Shown here: positions 21,928 through 29,116 of the stretch, in pieces
Layout: every line of letters begins with the position of its first letter
How positions within the stretch are numbered: the first letter of the stretch is position 1
NCBI RefSeq assembly: GCF_002423035.1
Contig: NZ_DIUM01000014.1
Span: forward strand, 47,690-76,805
Length of the DNA: 29,116 nt
Direction of reading: 5' to 3'
From: Thiocapsa sp. UBA6158
GTDB lineage: Bacteria > Pseudomonadota > Gammaproteobacteria > Chromatiales > Chromatiaceae
The notes under the pieces: generated by a model
The model's input: only the letters and a program-made list of their open reading frames with translations
Databases searched by the model: none
Told to the model about the DNA's origin: nothing
Made by a program: the position numbers and the translations under genes

Positions 21928-22111
21928 TTCGCATCGCCATTCGGTGTGCGTCTCGGCCATCTTGCGACGAGTTCGAGTCCATGCCGCCGCCTTGACGGCG
22001 ATGCAACACGCTCGATCAACGCCAGGCGTGTCACCTGGTCAAGACGCAAGCGCGCATGACGCTTAAGCACGGCGCTCGTCCAACAGGCCCGGAAGCAGCG
22101 CAAGAAGACAT

Positions 22112-22138
22112 CCGAGGCCCCGATTCACGAGGCCCCGG
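22112..22138 (-). terminator. Weak hairpin after aprA
   Basis: On the minus strand, just past the aprA stop, CCGGGGCC can pair with GGCCTCGG (8 pairs, one G-U) around an 11-base loop. The same spot can be read as a direct repeat of GGGGCCTCG. There is no U run. It may attenuate transcription of the apr operon, allowing partial read-through into the FKBP cluster. Confidence 0.3.
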
Positions 22139-22151
22139 CTTTCGCAACGGC

Positions 22152-24035
22152 TTAGGCCGCCTTAGCCTCTTGCTTGTCCTCGATCAGGTGGTAGCAAGGT
22201 GCCTTCTCCATGGTGTACTCGCCCGTCTCGGGATCGCGGCGAGAAACCGTGAGCACATGCCAGTTCTCGTCGTCCACCTTCATGGCGTCACCGCGGTAGT
22301 AATAACCGGGCCAGCGGGTTTCTTTGCGGAACAGCGTGTGATGCATGACCGCCTCGGAGGTGAGGTGGCGATGCTTCAGCTCCCAGGCCCTCAACAGCTC
22401 GTGGATATTCTCCGCGGCAATCTTTTCAAGGTCCTCTTCCAGAAGCTTGAGCTTCTTCAGCCCGATATTGAGCAGCTTCTCGTTGGTCATGTAGCTGACC
22501 GTCACCCCGCCGCAATACTCGTCCATCAGCTTCTGCAGACGATCCAGGCCCTGACGCGGGTTGATGTAGTTCGGGTTGACCGAACCGGCGGTGATCTCGT
22601 TGCGATAGACCTTGTAGTGCTCCATCGGCTTGTAGATCTCTTCCTTGCGACGGTTGATCTGCTCCTCGGAGACGCGAATGCCCTCGCCCTTGCCGTCGTC
22701 GATATACTTGCAGGCCGCCTTGGCCGCGAGACGGCCTTCCGTGAAGGAGCCGGACGAGAAGGCGTGCGGCGTACCACCGACAGCGTCACCCGCGCCGAAC
22801 AGACCTTCCACGGTCGTCATGCGGTTGTAGCCCCAGAAGTAGTCCGGCGGGGAGACGTCTTCGGGACCGGAGCACCAGGCGCCACACCCGGTGGCATGAG
22901 AACCCATGACGTAGGGCTCGGAGGTCGTCAGCTCCGGATTCTCATACTTGGGGTCGACATCCGTCGCGGCCCACAAGACCGCTTGGCCGACGGTCATGCC
23001 CAAGAAGTTGTGCCAGCCGATCTCTTCGAGATGCGGATCCTGGAACGCCTCCATGGTCACCATGTGGATCGGACCGCGCCCGGCGTTCACTTCGTTGATG
23101 AACGCGTGGTTGCGCAGACAGGTCGGGATCGGGCGATGCGACAGATGCGACGCCTCGACATCCAGGTAGCGCTTGCCGACCATTTCCTGGAGGGCCGGGA
23201 ACCACTTGGACTCGTACTCCTCGCCCATGCCGTTTTGGGTGTAGGTCTTCAGGTGCAGGAAATAAGCCCCGACCGGACCGTAACCGTCTTTGAAGCGCGC
23301 GAGAACGATCCTGTTCTCCATCTGGGTCATCTTCGCGCCGGCATTGATCATCAGGCCATAGGCGGAACCCGACGACCAGGGGGCATACCACACGCGCCCG
23401 GCGCCTTCGCCGACCGAACGGGGCTTGAAGATGTTGGACGCACCTCCAGCCGCGACGACCACCGTCTTGGACTTGAACACATGGTAGTTGCCGGTGCGCA
23501 CATTGAACCCGACGGCGCCGGCGACACGGTTCTCTTTGGCTTCATCCATCAGCAGATGGGTGACGCAGACACGGTTGAAGACCTTGTCTGCGGACTTCTT
23601 GGCAGCCTCGGCGACGATCGGCTTATAGGACTCGCCGTGGATCATGATCTGCCAGCGCCCCTCGCGCTGATAAGCGCCGGTTTTCGGGTTGCGCATCAAC
23701 GGCAGGCCCCATTCCTCGAACTGGTGCACGGTCGAGTCCACGTGACGCGCCATATCGAACAGGAGATCCTCGCGGACCATCCCCATCAGGTCGATGCGCG
23801 CGTAGCGAACATGATCTTCCGGGTTATTCTCGCCGAAACGGGTGCCCATGTAGCAGTTGATGGCATACAGGCCCTGTGCCACCGCGCCCGATCGATCGAT
23901 ATTCGCCTTCTCGGCAATCACGATCTTCTTGTCTTTGCCCCAGTAGCGTGCCTCGAAGGCAGCACCTGTACCGCCCAGTCCTGCACCGCACACCAAGATG
24001 TCGATGCCGTCCTCAACGATTGTCTTGTAAGCCAT
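22152..24035 (-). CDS. aprA: Adenosine-5'-phosphosulfate reductase, alpha (flavoprotein) subunit
   Basis: This 627-aa full-length AprA is the FAD subunit that, in sulfur oxidisers, makes APS from sulfite and AMP in the cytoplasm. The FAD-binding motif DILVCGAGLGGTGAAFEA (12-29) and EKANIDRSGAVAQGL are intact. Other AprA hallmarks are FNVRTGNYHVFKSKTVVVAA, GGASNIFKPRSVGEGAGRVW, YAPWSSGSAYGLMINAGAKM, the active-site region HLSHRPIPTCLRNHAFINEV, SHATGCGAWCSGPEDVSPPD and the FAD-contact segment GLFGAGDAVGGTPHAFSSGS. Its ATG shares one base with the aprB stop (TAATG). It is the third gene of the aprMBA operon. AprBA can be laterally exchanged between sulfur bacteria and sulfate reducers, but the AprM partner points to the purple sulfur type. 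Confidence 0.98.
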   Translation of the reverse strand: MAYKTIVEDGIDILVCGAGLGGTGAAFEARYWGKDKKIVIAEKANIDRSGAVAQGLYAINCYMGTRFGENNPEDHVRYARIDLMGMVREDLLFDMARHVDSTVHQFEEWGLPLMRNPKTGAYQREGRWQIMIHGESYKPIVAEAAKKSADKVFNRVCVTHLLMDEAKENRVAGAVGFNVRTGNYHVFKSKTVVVAAGGASNIFKPRSVGEGAGRVWYAPWSSGSAYGLMINAGAKMTQMENRIVLARFKDGYGPVGAYFLHLKTYTQNGMGEEYESKWFPALQEMVGKRYLDVEASHLSHRPIPTCLRNHAFINEVNAGRGPIHMVTMEAFQDPHLEEIGWHNFLGMTVGQAVLWAATDVDPKYENPELTTSEPYVMGSHATGCGAWCSGPEDVSPPDYFWGYNRMTTVEGLFGAGDAVGGTPHAFSSGSFTEGRLAAKAACKYIDDGKGEGIRVSEEQINRRKEEIYKPMEHYKVYRNEITAGSVNPNYINPRQGLDRLQKLMDEYCGGVTVSYMTNEKLLNIGLKKLKLLEEDLEKIAAENIHELLRAWELKHRHLTSEAVMHHTLFRKETRWPGYYYRGDAMKVDDENWHVLTVSRRDPETGEYTMEKAPCYHLIEDKQEAKAA

Positions 24036-24517
24036 TATTCGTAAACCCCTACTTTCAGTTGGAGCCCGGCACGTTCGAGGGTGTGCAGACCACCGTCATC
24101 GAATCGGATGTACTTCGGCTCGTTGAACAGAAGCTCGCTGTCGCGCATTTCCTGACTGGGAGACGGCACGTCTGCCAACTGCGGAATGTGCTTGCCCCAG
24201 GGTTTCGTCGTGATCGGCGCGAGGAGATTCATGTCCTTTTCGCCGTTGCGGAAGATGATCCGCCAGGCAATGACACCTTTCTCCTCGTCACGTTGCACCC
24301 GCACCGAATGGCCGAGCGGGGCGAAGTCCGCGTAGCCGCGCACGTCGATGGCGTTGTGCGGACAGGCCTTCACGCAGGAGTAGCACTCCCAGCACATGTT
24401 GGGCTCGATGTTGTAGGCGCGGCGCACCACCGGATCGATGTGCATGATATCCGAGGGGCAGATGTCGACACATTGGCCGCAACCGTCACAGCGCGTCATA
24501 TAGACGAAGGTTGGCAT
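24035..24517 (-). CDS. aprB: Adenosine-5'-phosphosulfate reductase, beta (iron-sulfur) subunit
   Basis: This 160-aa AprB carries two [4Fe-4S] clusters. The first cysteine set is CDGCGQCVDICPSDIM (from residue 10) and the second is CWECYSCVKACPHNAID (from about 42). The rest (about 70-160) is the C-terminal tail that embraces AprA, ending LERAGLQLKVGVYE. Electrons from sulfite oxidation flow from FAD in AprA through these clusters to a membrane acceptor. ATG 24517 has GAGGAAAC about 7 bases upstream, a good site. It lies between aprM (39 bp upstream) and aprA (one-base overlap). Length and motifs are normal. Confidence 0.98.
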   Translation of the reverse strand: MPTFVYMTRCDGCGQCVDICPSDIMHIDPVVRRAYNIEPNMCWECYSCVKACPHNAIDVRGYADFAPLGHSVRVQRDEEKGVIAWRIIFRNGEKDMNLLAPITTKPWGKHIPQLADVPSPSQEMRDSELLFNEPKYIRFDDGGLHTLERAGLQLKVGVYE

Positions 24518-24556
24518 AATCGTTTCCTCTTCGTGGCTTGAGCTCGCAGCTCGAGA

Positions 24557-25420
24557 TCAATAGTGGACCGGAGCTTCGCGCTTGATGCCGAGCCCCATAT
24601 TCGGCGGATTCGCACCCATGTACTCGGGGATGTCCGGGTAACGCTCTTTGCATTCGGCACTGGACAAATCGGGAATCTCGGGCAGCTTGTCGCGGGATCC
24701 GTCCGCAACCGCCATCTTCTTCTGCAACGCAGCCGCAGGCTTGAAGAACATGTGTGCGAACTTCGACCAGAGGATGGTGCTGAACAGCGTGGTGGCGGCG
24801 ACGATGAAGAGGATGAACGCCATCATGCTCAACACCGAGGTCGCACCGCCGACGGCCTGCAGGAAGGACCAAATCAGCGCGAAGGTCGCCATCAGCAAGA
24901 GCGAGACGATGAACAGGTCGGACTGGTGCACGTTGTACCACTCGTTGCCTTCGGAGCGCACATCGACGCGGATCTTGAACCAGAACCAGTAGCCGCCGAT
25001 GCAGATCGAGAGCGCACCCAGATGCCACAGCAAGGGCGTTAGAGCCGAGCCCTCGCCTTCGGCAACAGGCAGGCCGAAGATCATGACGGCCGTGGTCACC
25101 ACGAAAAAGATAAAGCCGTACATCGTGAACAGATGCGAGACACGACGTTGCGGATTCTTGAACTCGCTCGAGGTCAGCACCTCGTTCGTCACCGTGCTCA
25201 GGACGACGCCGAGCTTTTCCCCGCCACCGACTTCACGCTTGGCGATCTTCTTCAGCGACTGACCCTTCTCGAAAAAAAACTTGGCACTCTTCTTATGGAC
25301 GACATCCAGCAGTGTGCCGCCGATGACCAGAAGGACCATCAGAACGACGTACGCCTGCATGACACCCGGATCGAGCGAAAGGCTCTCGGACAAAATCGCG
25401 AAAGGGTTACTTGCGATCAT
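24557..25420 (-). CDS. aprM: Membrane anchor AprM of APS reductase
   Basis: This 287-aa membrane protein is encoded first in the apr operon, as in Allochromatium vinosum, where AprM is thought to link AprBA to the quinone pool. There are about five membrane segments: near residues 20-40 (YVVLMVLLVIGGTLLDVV), 98-120 (YGFIFFVVTTAVMIFGLP), 130-150 (WHLGALSICIGGYWFWF), 172-195 (FIVSLLLMATFALIWSFL) and 198-220. The cytoplasmic C-terminal tail (about 230-287) ends YMGANPPNMGLGIKREAPVH. Histidines in membrane segments (SHLF, LLWHLG) might bind haem, as in the related NarI/QmoC fold, but this is not established. It starts at ATG 25420. The operon promoter is probably about 170 bp upstream. Confidence 0.92.
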   Translation of the reverse strand: MIASNPFAILSESLSLDPGVMQAYVVLMVLLVIGGTLLDVVHKKSAKFFFEKGQSLKKIAKREVGGGEKLGVVLSTVTNEVLTSSEFKNPQRRVSHLFTMYGFIFFVVTTAVMIFGLPVAEGEGSALTPLLWHLGALSICIGGYWFWFKIRVDVRSEGNEWYNVHQSDLFIVSLLLMATFALIWSFLQAVGGATSVLSMMAFILFIVAATTLFSTILWSKFAHMFFKPAAALQKKMAVADGSRDKLPEIPDLSSAECKERYPDIPEYMGANPPNMGLGIKREAPVHY

Positions 25421-25967
25421 TGGATGATGACTCCAAATTAAATGTGAACCTCGGCTATCTCGAGGAAAACGGCGACCCGATCCGCCCCCGCATCAGGTCG
25501 ACTGGTTACGCCGAAGGAACGGATATCCAACCGCCCCACCGTGAAATCGGCTCCGTTGCGACGCCTTTCGCGACATGGTCTCGGGAGTATAAGCGTTTCA
25601 GTACATGCTTCGCGACTCATTCATTTTCGGCGCTCATAACTCCTTCTTATGGGGCTGGCCCAAGCCCCGACGCGGCGCACATCCTTGGGTCGCTGTTTCT
25701 TCTGGTGTTTTTAAAATCGGCTCGTGCTTCGCTGCTCGGAGCCCTGCGTGAACCGCCCTGCAGACGAAAGACCGCCGCGTCTTTGATGCCCCTATATAAA
25801 TAACCCGTGCTGCGCGCGAGGCAAGGGCGTCGTGGAGGCGCAGTGCTTCTCCCGATGCTTCAGTCGGGATGCCACTCGAGGATCTGCGGCTCGAAGCGCC
25901 GGGGTGTCGTGCAACACAGCTCGGATTCTGCGAGAGGTCGCATGAGACCGGCCTGCGCGCGACCGCA
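25421..25967. promoter_or_regulatory. 547-bp gene-free region upstream of aprM with promoter elements
   Basis: No convincing gene lies here. On the minus strand a TATACT (-10-like; plus-strand positions 25586-25591) would give an apr transcript with a leader of about 160 bases; no good -35 is seen. A 6-bp hairpin, GGGGCT-GGCCCA-AGCCCC, lies at about 25651-25668. Next to it on the minus strand is AGAAGGAG followed closely by ATG and by very short frames (6-8 codons). These could be a vestigial gene start or a leader peptide. An A/T-rich patch (TATATAAAT, about 25792-25800) marks another possible promoter. Aminoacyl-like frames over this interval lack protein character. Confidence 0.4.
25850..25869 (-). 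terminator. Hairpin about 100 bp after the 295-aa unknown gene
   Basis: TCCCGA (25850-25855) pairs with TCGGGA (25864-25869) around an 8-base loop. It stands downstream of the minus-strand gene ending at 25968 and may end its transcript, but there is no U run, so the call is weak. Confidence 0.25.
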
Positions 25968-26855
25968 TCACTGGTACAGAACACCATCCCGGCGCCCCAT
26001 CGAATAGGCCGTCTCCCCTGCAGCCAACCGCAACCGAGCCTCGATCCGGATCTTGTCCATCACATCGCTATCGGCGATTTCCGGATAAAGCGGATAGAAG
26101 CGCGCCACGTCCAGCGCGTTCGCCCGCGCCGCCAACTCCATTCTGCGCCGCTCATCCAGATTCACGCCATGCAGCATCAGCAAACGGGGTGCCTGGCGAT
26201 GCAGATAGCGTCGACAAAGATCCCGCTTCTCTTCGCTCTCCCAGTCTTCGCGTATCAAGAACGGTGGAAAATCCTCACTCTCGCTGTGCCTTCGGGTGAA
26301 CCAGTGCGCTCTTGGTTTGGCACCCGCACGCTCGGCCACACATCTTTCCAAACGGTAGTTCACCGGCCCATATGAACTGCCGCGCTCGGCCTCGCTCGTT
26401 TCGATCGGCATCACGGCGGCCGGGAGCGCAGCCCAATCGGTCAGTTTTGGAAACGACGCCATCTCCGACGCATCGACGCAAGAGAAGATCAATGCGAGCG
26501 GCGAATGGTCCTTAGGGTCAAGGAGCCAGTACTCGTAGCGATCGGCGGCCTCGAACGGCAGTCGGGCCCCGATCAGAAACGTCGCCAAATCGAGGATGCG
26601 TTGGTCGACTTCGCCATCTTCCGTGACAGGGTTTGCGATCACCCGCTCGAGATCGCAATGCCTGATGTGCGCCGCCCTGGTAAAGCGCCCCTTCTGGCGA
26701 GCGGCGCTTGCCGAGCCGCCCCCAGCCGTTGCATAGATGAACTGAAACTCCCACACATCGCCGTCCATGGAGAGCGCTCGCGCATGGTCGGTTTCAGCGA
26801 TCTGTACTTGCCCCGAGTACGGCTGCAAGAGGCGTTGAGAGTGAGCTTTGATCAT
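25968..26855 (-). CDS. Protein of unknown function (295 aa)
   Basis: The frame runs from ATG 26855 (MIKAHSQRLLQPYSGQVQIA) to a stop at 25968. The reading frame extends 18 codons further upstream to 26909, but those codons look unlike protein. It is a soluble, mixed alpha/beta protein without signal peptide. Notable pieces are DGDVWEFQFIYATAGGGSAS, VDQRILDLATFLIGARLPFE, ADRYEYWLLDPKDHSPLALI and a basic, arginine-rich C-terminal helix region (REDWESEEKRDLCRRYLHRQ and DERRRMELAARANALDVARF). The aromatic WEFQF and YWLL segments with EYWLLDPKD suggest a binding fold, but I cannot name the family. It stands alone between the apr promoter region and a transposase relic. Composition is a little less GC-rich than the left part of the window. 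Confidence 0.72.
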   Translation of the reverse strand: MIKAHSQRLLQPYSGQVQIAETDHARALSMDGDVWEFQFIYATAGGGSASAARQKGRFTRAAHIRHCDLERVIANPVTEDGEVDQRILDLATFLIGARLPFEAADRYEYWLLDPKDHSPLALIFSCVDASEMASFPKLTDWAALPAAVMPIETSEAERGSSYGPVNYRLERCVAERAGAKPRAHWFTRRHSESEDFPPFLIREDWESEEKRDLCRRYLHRQAPRLLMLHGVNLDERRRMELAARANALDVARFYPLYPEIADSDVMDKIRIEARLRLAAGETAYSMGRRDGVLYQ

Positions 26856-26955
26856 CGACGGCAGATGCGGTGGTGGCCAGAGGCGAGTAAGACGGTCGCT
26901 GCGCAGCACGCGACCCGACAGCAGCCGTGCTGCACACTGTTACGAGATGCAGACT

Positions 26956-27180
26956 TTAGGCGATCGCGTGGATTTTACTACCGCACAAATGTTGTCGATA
27001 TTCGCCCGGGGACCGATCGACCGATCGGCAGGGGGTTTTTGGCGTCTCCTCCGGGATCGCAGGGGGCGCGTTCCAGTCACGCAGTGTGCTGCGCGCCACG
27101 CCGGCGCCGGTGAGTGCCGCGCCTTGACTCTGCCCAGCCTGGCGCGCTCGCGCCACCGCATGCCGATCTTTGACTGGTGC
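26956..27180 (-). pseudogene. Probable transposase N-terminal relic
   Basis: On the minus strand, in one frame, there is VKDRHAVARARQAGQSQGAA followed by LTGAGVARSTLRDWN, which looks like the helix-turn-helix start of an insertion-sequence transposase (G-V-A-R-S-T-L-R-D-W). The frame ends at 26956 without the catalytic part. It lies in a stretch without other genes (26856-27187). I infer a decayed insertion sequence; no inverted repeats or target duplications could be paired. Confidence 0.35.
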
Positions 27181-27187
27181 CGAGGAT

Positions 27188-27243
27188 TGCGAATTCGCAT
27201 TAGAAAGTAATTACTTATTGTTGAGCCTTGGGTGGGGTAATAT
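27188..27243 (+). promoter_or_regulatory. Promoter with two perfect palindromes upstream of the wecA-like gene
   Basis: TTATTG (27215-27220) and TAATAT (27238-27243) are separated by exactly 17 bases, a plausible sigma-70 promoter in an unusually A/T-rich patch. Two perfect 12-bp palindromes precede it, TGCGAATTCGCA (27188-27199) and AAGTAATTACTT (27205-27216), with centres 17 bp apart. The second touches the -35 element. They look like operator sites for a dimeric regulator. The transcript would have a leader of about 170 bases before the ATG at 27423. Confidence 0.45.
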
Positions 27244-27422
27244 CGCGTCGGCGCACGCTCGCGTCCAAGGCTCCGGCACGGCGATCGCCGGATCGAGACA
27301 CACGGCGCAGATTTGTGGAATTTTTGCGAGATAATGGAAAAAAGGATGCAGATCGGTATGGACAAGGTAGCACACGACCCGAAGAGGGTTCCCGGATTCA
27401 CGTCGGAGCACTGGCGAGACTC

Positions 27423-28517
27423 ATGATCTTAAACATCGTTGTCGCGTTTCTCATCAGCAGCCTGGTGCTCGCCGCGCTCTTCCCGCTGGCACCCGTGATC
27501 GGCCTGATGGATCATCCGGGCGAACGGCGCAAGGTCCACCGCCATTCCGTTCCGCCGATCGGCGGGATCGCGATCTTTTCGGGACTCGTCGCGAGCACTC
27601 TGCTCGCTTTGCCGCTCACCGCGCCGCAGCTCTACGGCATGGCCGGCGCCGCACTCCTGGTGCTGGTCGGCGCCGTTGACGACCGCTTCGGTCTCGGCCC
27701 GAGGGTGCGCCTCGTGGCGCAAGTCGTTGCCGCACTCTTGCTGAGCATCGGGGGTGGGGTCACGCTGACTTCGCTGGGTGATGTGTTGGGCCTCGGACCG
27801 ATCGATCTCGGCGTGTTCTCAGTCCCCTTCACCGTGTTTGCGATGGTCGGCATCATCAACGCCGTCAACATGATCGACGGCATCGATGGCTTGGCCGGCG
27901 GCCTGATCCTGATCGCGCTTGCATCACTGCTGCTCCTCGCACCCGAGATCGGCCCGATCCAGATCCTGCTGCTCGCCACGATCGCGGCGCTGATTCCCTA
28001 TTTGATCTGCAACCTGGAGCTGTTCGGTGTGACCGGGCGCAAGATCTTCCTCGGGGATGCAGGCAGCCTTCTGCTGGGTTACATCCTGGTCTGGGCGCTG
28101 GTCGATGCCGCCGCCGGACCGAGCCGGAGCATCGACGCGGTGACGGCGCTCTGGCTCGTCGCCATCCCTCTGATGGACACGCTGCGCGTCATGGGTCGGC
28201 GTATCCTGCACGGCGTATCGCCCTTCAGTGCCGATGCCGGTCACCTGCATCACTTCTTGTCTCGCATCTTCCGCAGTACACGCAAGGCCCTGATCCTGAT
28301 GCTTGGCGCCGCGATCCTGCTGACAGGGATCGGTATCTTCGGTTTCCTGAATCAGCTCGGCGAAGCAGACATGTTCTACGCGGCCTTGTCGATCTTCGTT
28401 GCCTACCTGTTGATTGCGCACTATGCGCATAGCCTGTCGCGGATATTGGAGCAACAAAACAGCCTGTCCGAGGCATTGGAGCAACCGAGTCGACAGATCG
28501 TCGACGAAGCGGCCTGA
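27423..28517 (+). CDS. WecA-like undecaprenyl-phosphate sugar-1-phosphate transferase
   Basis: This 364-aa polytopic membrane enzyme of the MraY/WecA family (PF00953) moves a sugar-1-phosphate, usually GlcNAc-1-P, from a UDP-sugar to undecaprenyl phosphate, the first step of O-antigen, enterobacterial-common-antigen-like or exopolysaccharide synthesis. Conserved motifs are HRHSVPPIGGIAIF (39-52), VGAVDDRFGL with Asp85-Asp86, INAVNMIDGIDGLAGG (145-160), IFLGDAGSLLLGY (208-220) and the HLHH site (DAGHLHHFL, 271-279). About ten to eleven membrane segments are visible. ATG 27423 is chosen; the frame is open to 27228, but that stretch is strongly basic and not membrane-like. The stop is followed after three bases by the RfaH-like gene, so they form one operon. 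Confidence 0.93.
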   Translation: MILNIVVAFLISSLVLAALFPLAPVIGLMDHPGERRKVHRHSVPPIGGIAIFSGLVASTLLALPLTAPQLYGMAGAALLVLVGAVDDRFGLGPRVRLVAQVVAALLLSIGGGVTLTSLGDVLGLGPIDLGVFSVPFTVFAMVGIINAVNMIDGIDGLAGGLILIALASLLLLAPEIGPIQILLLATIAALIPYLICNLELFGVTGRKIFLGDAGSLLLGYILVWALVDAAAGPSRSIDAVTALWLVAIPLMDTLRVMGRRILHGVSPFSADAGHLHHFLSRIFRSTRKALILMLGAAILLTGIGIFGFLNQLGEADMFYAALSIFVAYLLIAHYAHSLSRILEQQNSLSEALEQPSRQIVDEAA

Positions 28518-28520
28518 TCG

Positions 28521-29048
28521 ATGGCAAGTCTGATGAACCGCGAGACCGACGTGGAAGCCGCGCCCCAATGGTATCTGGTTCAGTCCAAGCCACGGCAGGC
28601 CGAGCGCGCTGCGGCGAATCTCATCCAGCAGGGCTACAGCATCTTCCACCCGCAGGTGACGGTCGAGCGCATCCATCGCGGGCGTCGCCTGGTGGTCGAG
28701 GAATCGCTTTTCCCCAACTATCTGTTCATTCGGCTGAGTCGTTGGGTCGACAACTGGTATCCGTTGCGCTCCACCCGCGGTGTCGCACGCCTGGTTTCCT
28801 TCGGCCGCGAGCCCTTGCCCATCCAAGACGCCATGATCGCGGAGATTCAGCGTCGTCTCGACGCCCGTCCCACTCAAGTCGACCTCTCCCCGGGACAGAA
28901 GGTCGAGATCATCGAAGGCCCCTTCCGCGGGCTTGAAGCCATCTTCAAGAACCACCAAGGCGAGCGCCGAGTCCAACTCTTGATCGAGCTTCTGCACCGC
29001 CAAGTCACCCTGACGATACCCATCGCAGACATCCGCCGTTCGGCCTGA
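28521..29048 (+). CDS. RfaH/NusG-like transcription antiterminator
   Basis: This 175-aa protein is a specialised NusG paralogue. The NGN domain covers about residues 15-115, starting PQWYLVQSKPRQAERAAANL, with QGYSIFHPQVTVERIHRGRR, ESLFPNYLFIRLSRWVDNWY and TRGVARLVSFGREPLPIQ. The KOW-like C-terminal domain covers about 122-175 (LSPGQKVEIIEGPFRGLEAI, VQLLIELLHRQVTLTIPI). RfaH-type proteins bind RNA polymerase at ops sites and reduce termination in long polysaccharide operons. It lies three bases after the wecA-like gene and probably controls the cluster expected to the right of the window. The start is ATG 28521 or ATG 28533. No convincing ops site for its own operon was found in this window. 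Confidence 0.92.
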   Translation: MASLMNRETDVEAAPQWYLVQSKPRQAERAAANLIQQGYSIFHPQVTVERIHRGRRLVVEESLFPNYLFIRLSRWVDNWYPLRSTRGVARLVSFGREPLPIQDAMIAEIQRRLDARPTQVDLSPGQKVEIIEGPFRGLEAIFKNHQGERRVQLLIELLHRQVTLTIPIADIRRSA

Positions 29049-29058
29049 TCACCGATCG

Positions 29059-29116
29059 GCGTGGGAGCGAGTGCGGGTACGGGACTGACATCTGGCTCCC
29101 ACGCTCTGCGTGGGAG
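29059..29116. repeat. Palindromic repeat element (REP-like) at the right edge
   Basis: CTCCCACGC (29096-29104), TCT, GCGTGGGAG (29108-29116) is a perfect 9-bp hairpin. A further copy of GCGTGGGAGC at 29059-29068 can pair with GCTCCCACGC (29095-29104) to give a perfect 10-bp stem with a 26-base loop. The same left arm therefore has two alternative partners. It lies 11 bases after the RfaH-like stop and is cut by the window end. Such extragenic palindromes are often dispersed in genomes; only this copy is visible. Confidence 0.6.

Noticed and set aside
22056..24044. Very long open frame on the plus strand opposite aprA (over 600 codons)
   Set aside because: It mirrors the codon phase of aprA, which is a certain gene. 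The antisense product is histidine/leucine/arginine-rich with no family features, a typical GC-rich shadow frame.
25634..25987. 117-codon minus-strand frame upstream of aprM
   Set aside because: Low-complexity Ser/Arg-rich translation, no ribosome site, overlaps the end of the 295-aa gene and promoter-like elements; not a gene.
27228..27422. N-terminal extension of the wecA-like protein from GTG 27228
   Set aside because: The 65 extra residues are strongly basic and polar, unlike the family, and the GTG lies inside the proposed promoter spacer.

Overview
The window looks like a chromosomal segment of a purple sulfur bacterium (Gammaproteobacteria, Chromatiaceae; Thiocapsa/Allochromatium-like). 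The strongest clue is a complete aprM-aprB-aprA operon for adenosine-5'-phosphosulfate reductase with the membrane partner AprM, the arrangement known from Allochromatium vinosum. The high GC content and the WecA-like plus RfaH-like pair at the right edge agree with this. The placement is an inference from gene content, not from a database search.

Layout. (a) 1-2395 is a graveyard of an F/SXT-type conjugative element: a frameshifted traF, a frameshifted traD fragment and the first ~33 codons of traL. An intact GNAT-toxin/DUF1778-antitoxin pair with its own promoter sits among them. (b) 2396-6116 holds two divergent signalling genes, a CHASE-domain hybrid histidine kinase and a REC-GGDEF diguanylate cyclase. 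(c) 6117-7445 contains chopped gene ends (a signal-peptide stub and a DUF1810 stub) around an unrecognised 338-aa ORF. (d) 7446-11529 has a UvrD-like helicase, a DedA/TVP38-rhodanese fusion and a small unknown gene. (e) 11529-12730 is a mosaic: an N-terminal stub, a protein with its LuxR-type DNA-binding domain in front of a receiver domain, and a broken histidine kinase. (f) 12762-16800 has an exported alpha/beta hydrolase, a remnant of a PLP-dependent sulfur amino acid enzyme, a sterol-desaturase-family hydroxylase, two Uma2-family nuclease-like genes and a truncated DUF255 gene. (g) 16827-19892 has a TlpA-like thioredoxin and an exported unknown protein, divergent from a DUF692-DUF2063 pair of the kind that modifies copper-binding peptides (HvfBC/BufBC). 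No precursor peptide gene is visible. (h) 19985-25420 has two SlyD-like FKBP paralogues and three small unknown genes downstream of aprMBA. (i) 25968-29116 has an unknown gene, a transposase relic, a promoter region with two perfect palindromes, a WecA-like sugar-phosphate transferase, an RfaH-like antiterminator, and a palindromic repeat at the very edge.

How the genes fit together. aprMBA oxidises sulfite to APS in the cytoplasm during sulfide and thiosulfate oxidation. The small genes that follow on the same strand, including one FKBP chaperone/isomerase, may support this enzyme or another sulfur-pathway protein, but that rests on position only. The WecA/RfaH pair probably opens an exopolysaccharide or O-antigen cluster that continues to the right. 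Many gene ends meet abruptly, so the left 17 kb appears to have undergone repeated deletion and rearrangement. No tRNA, rRNA or CRISPR array was seen.
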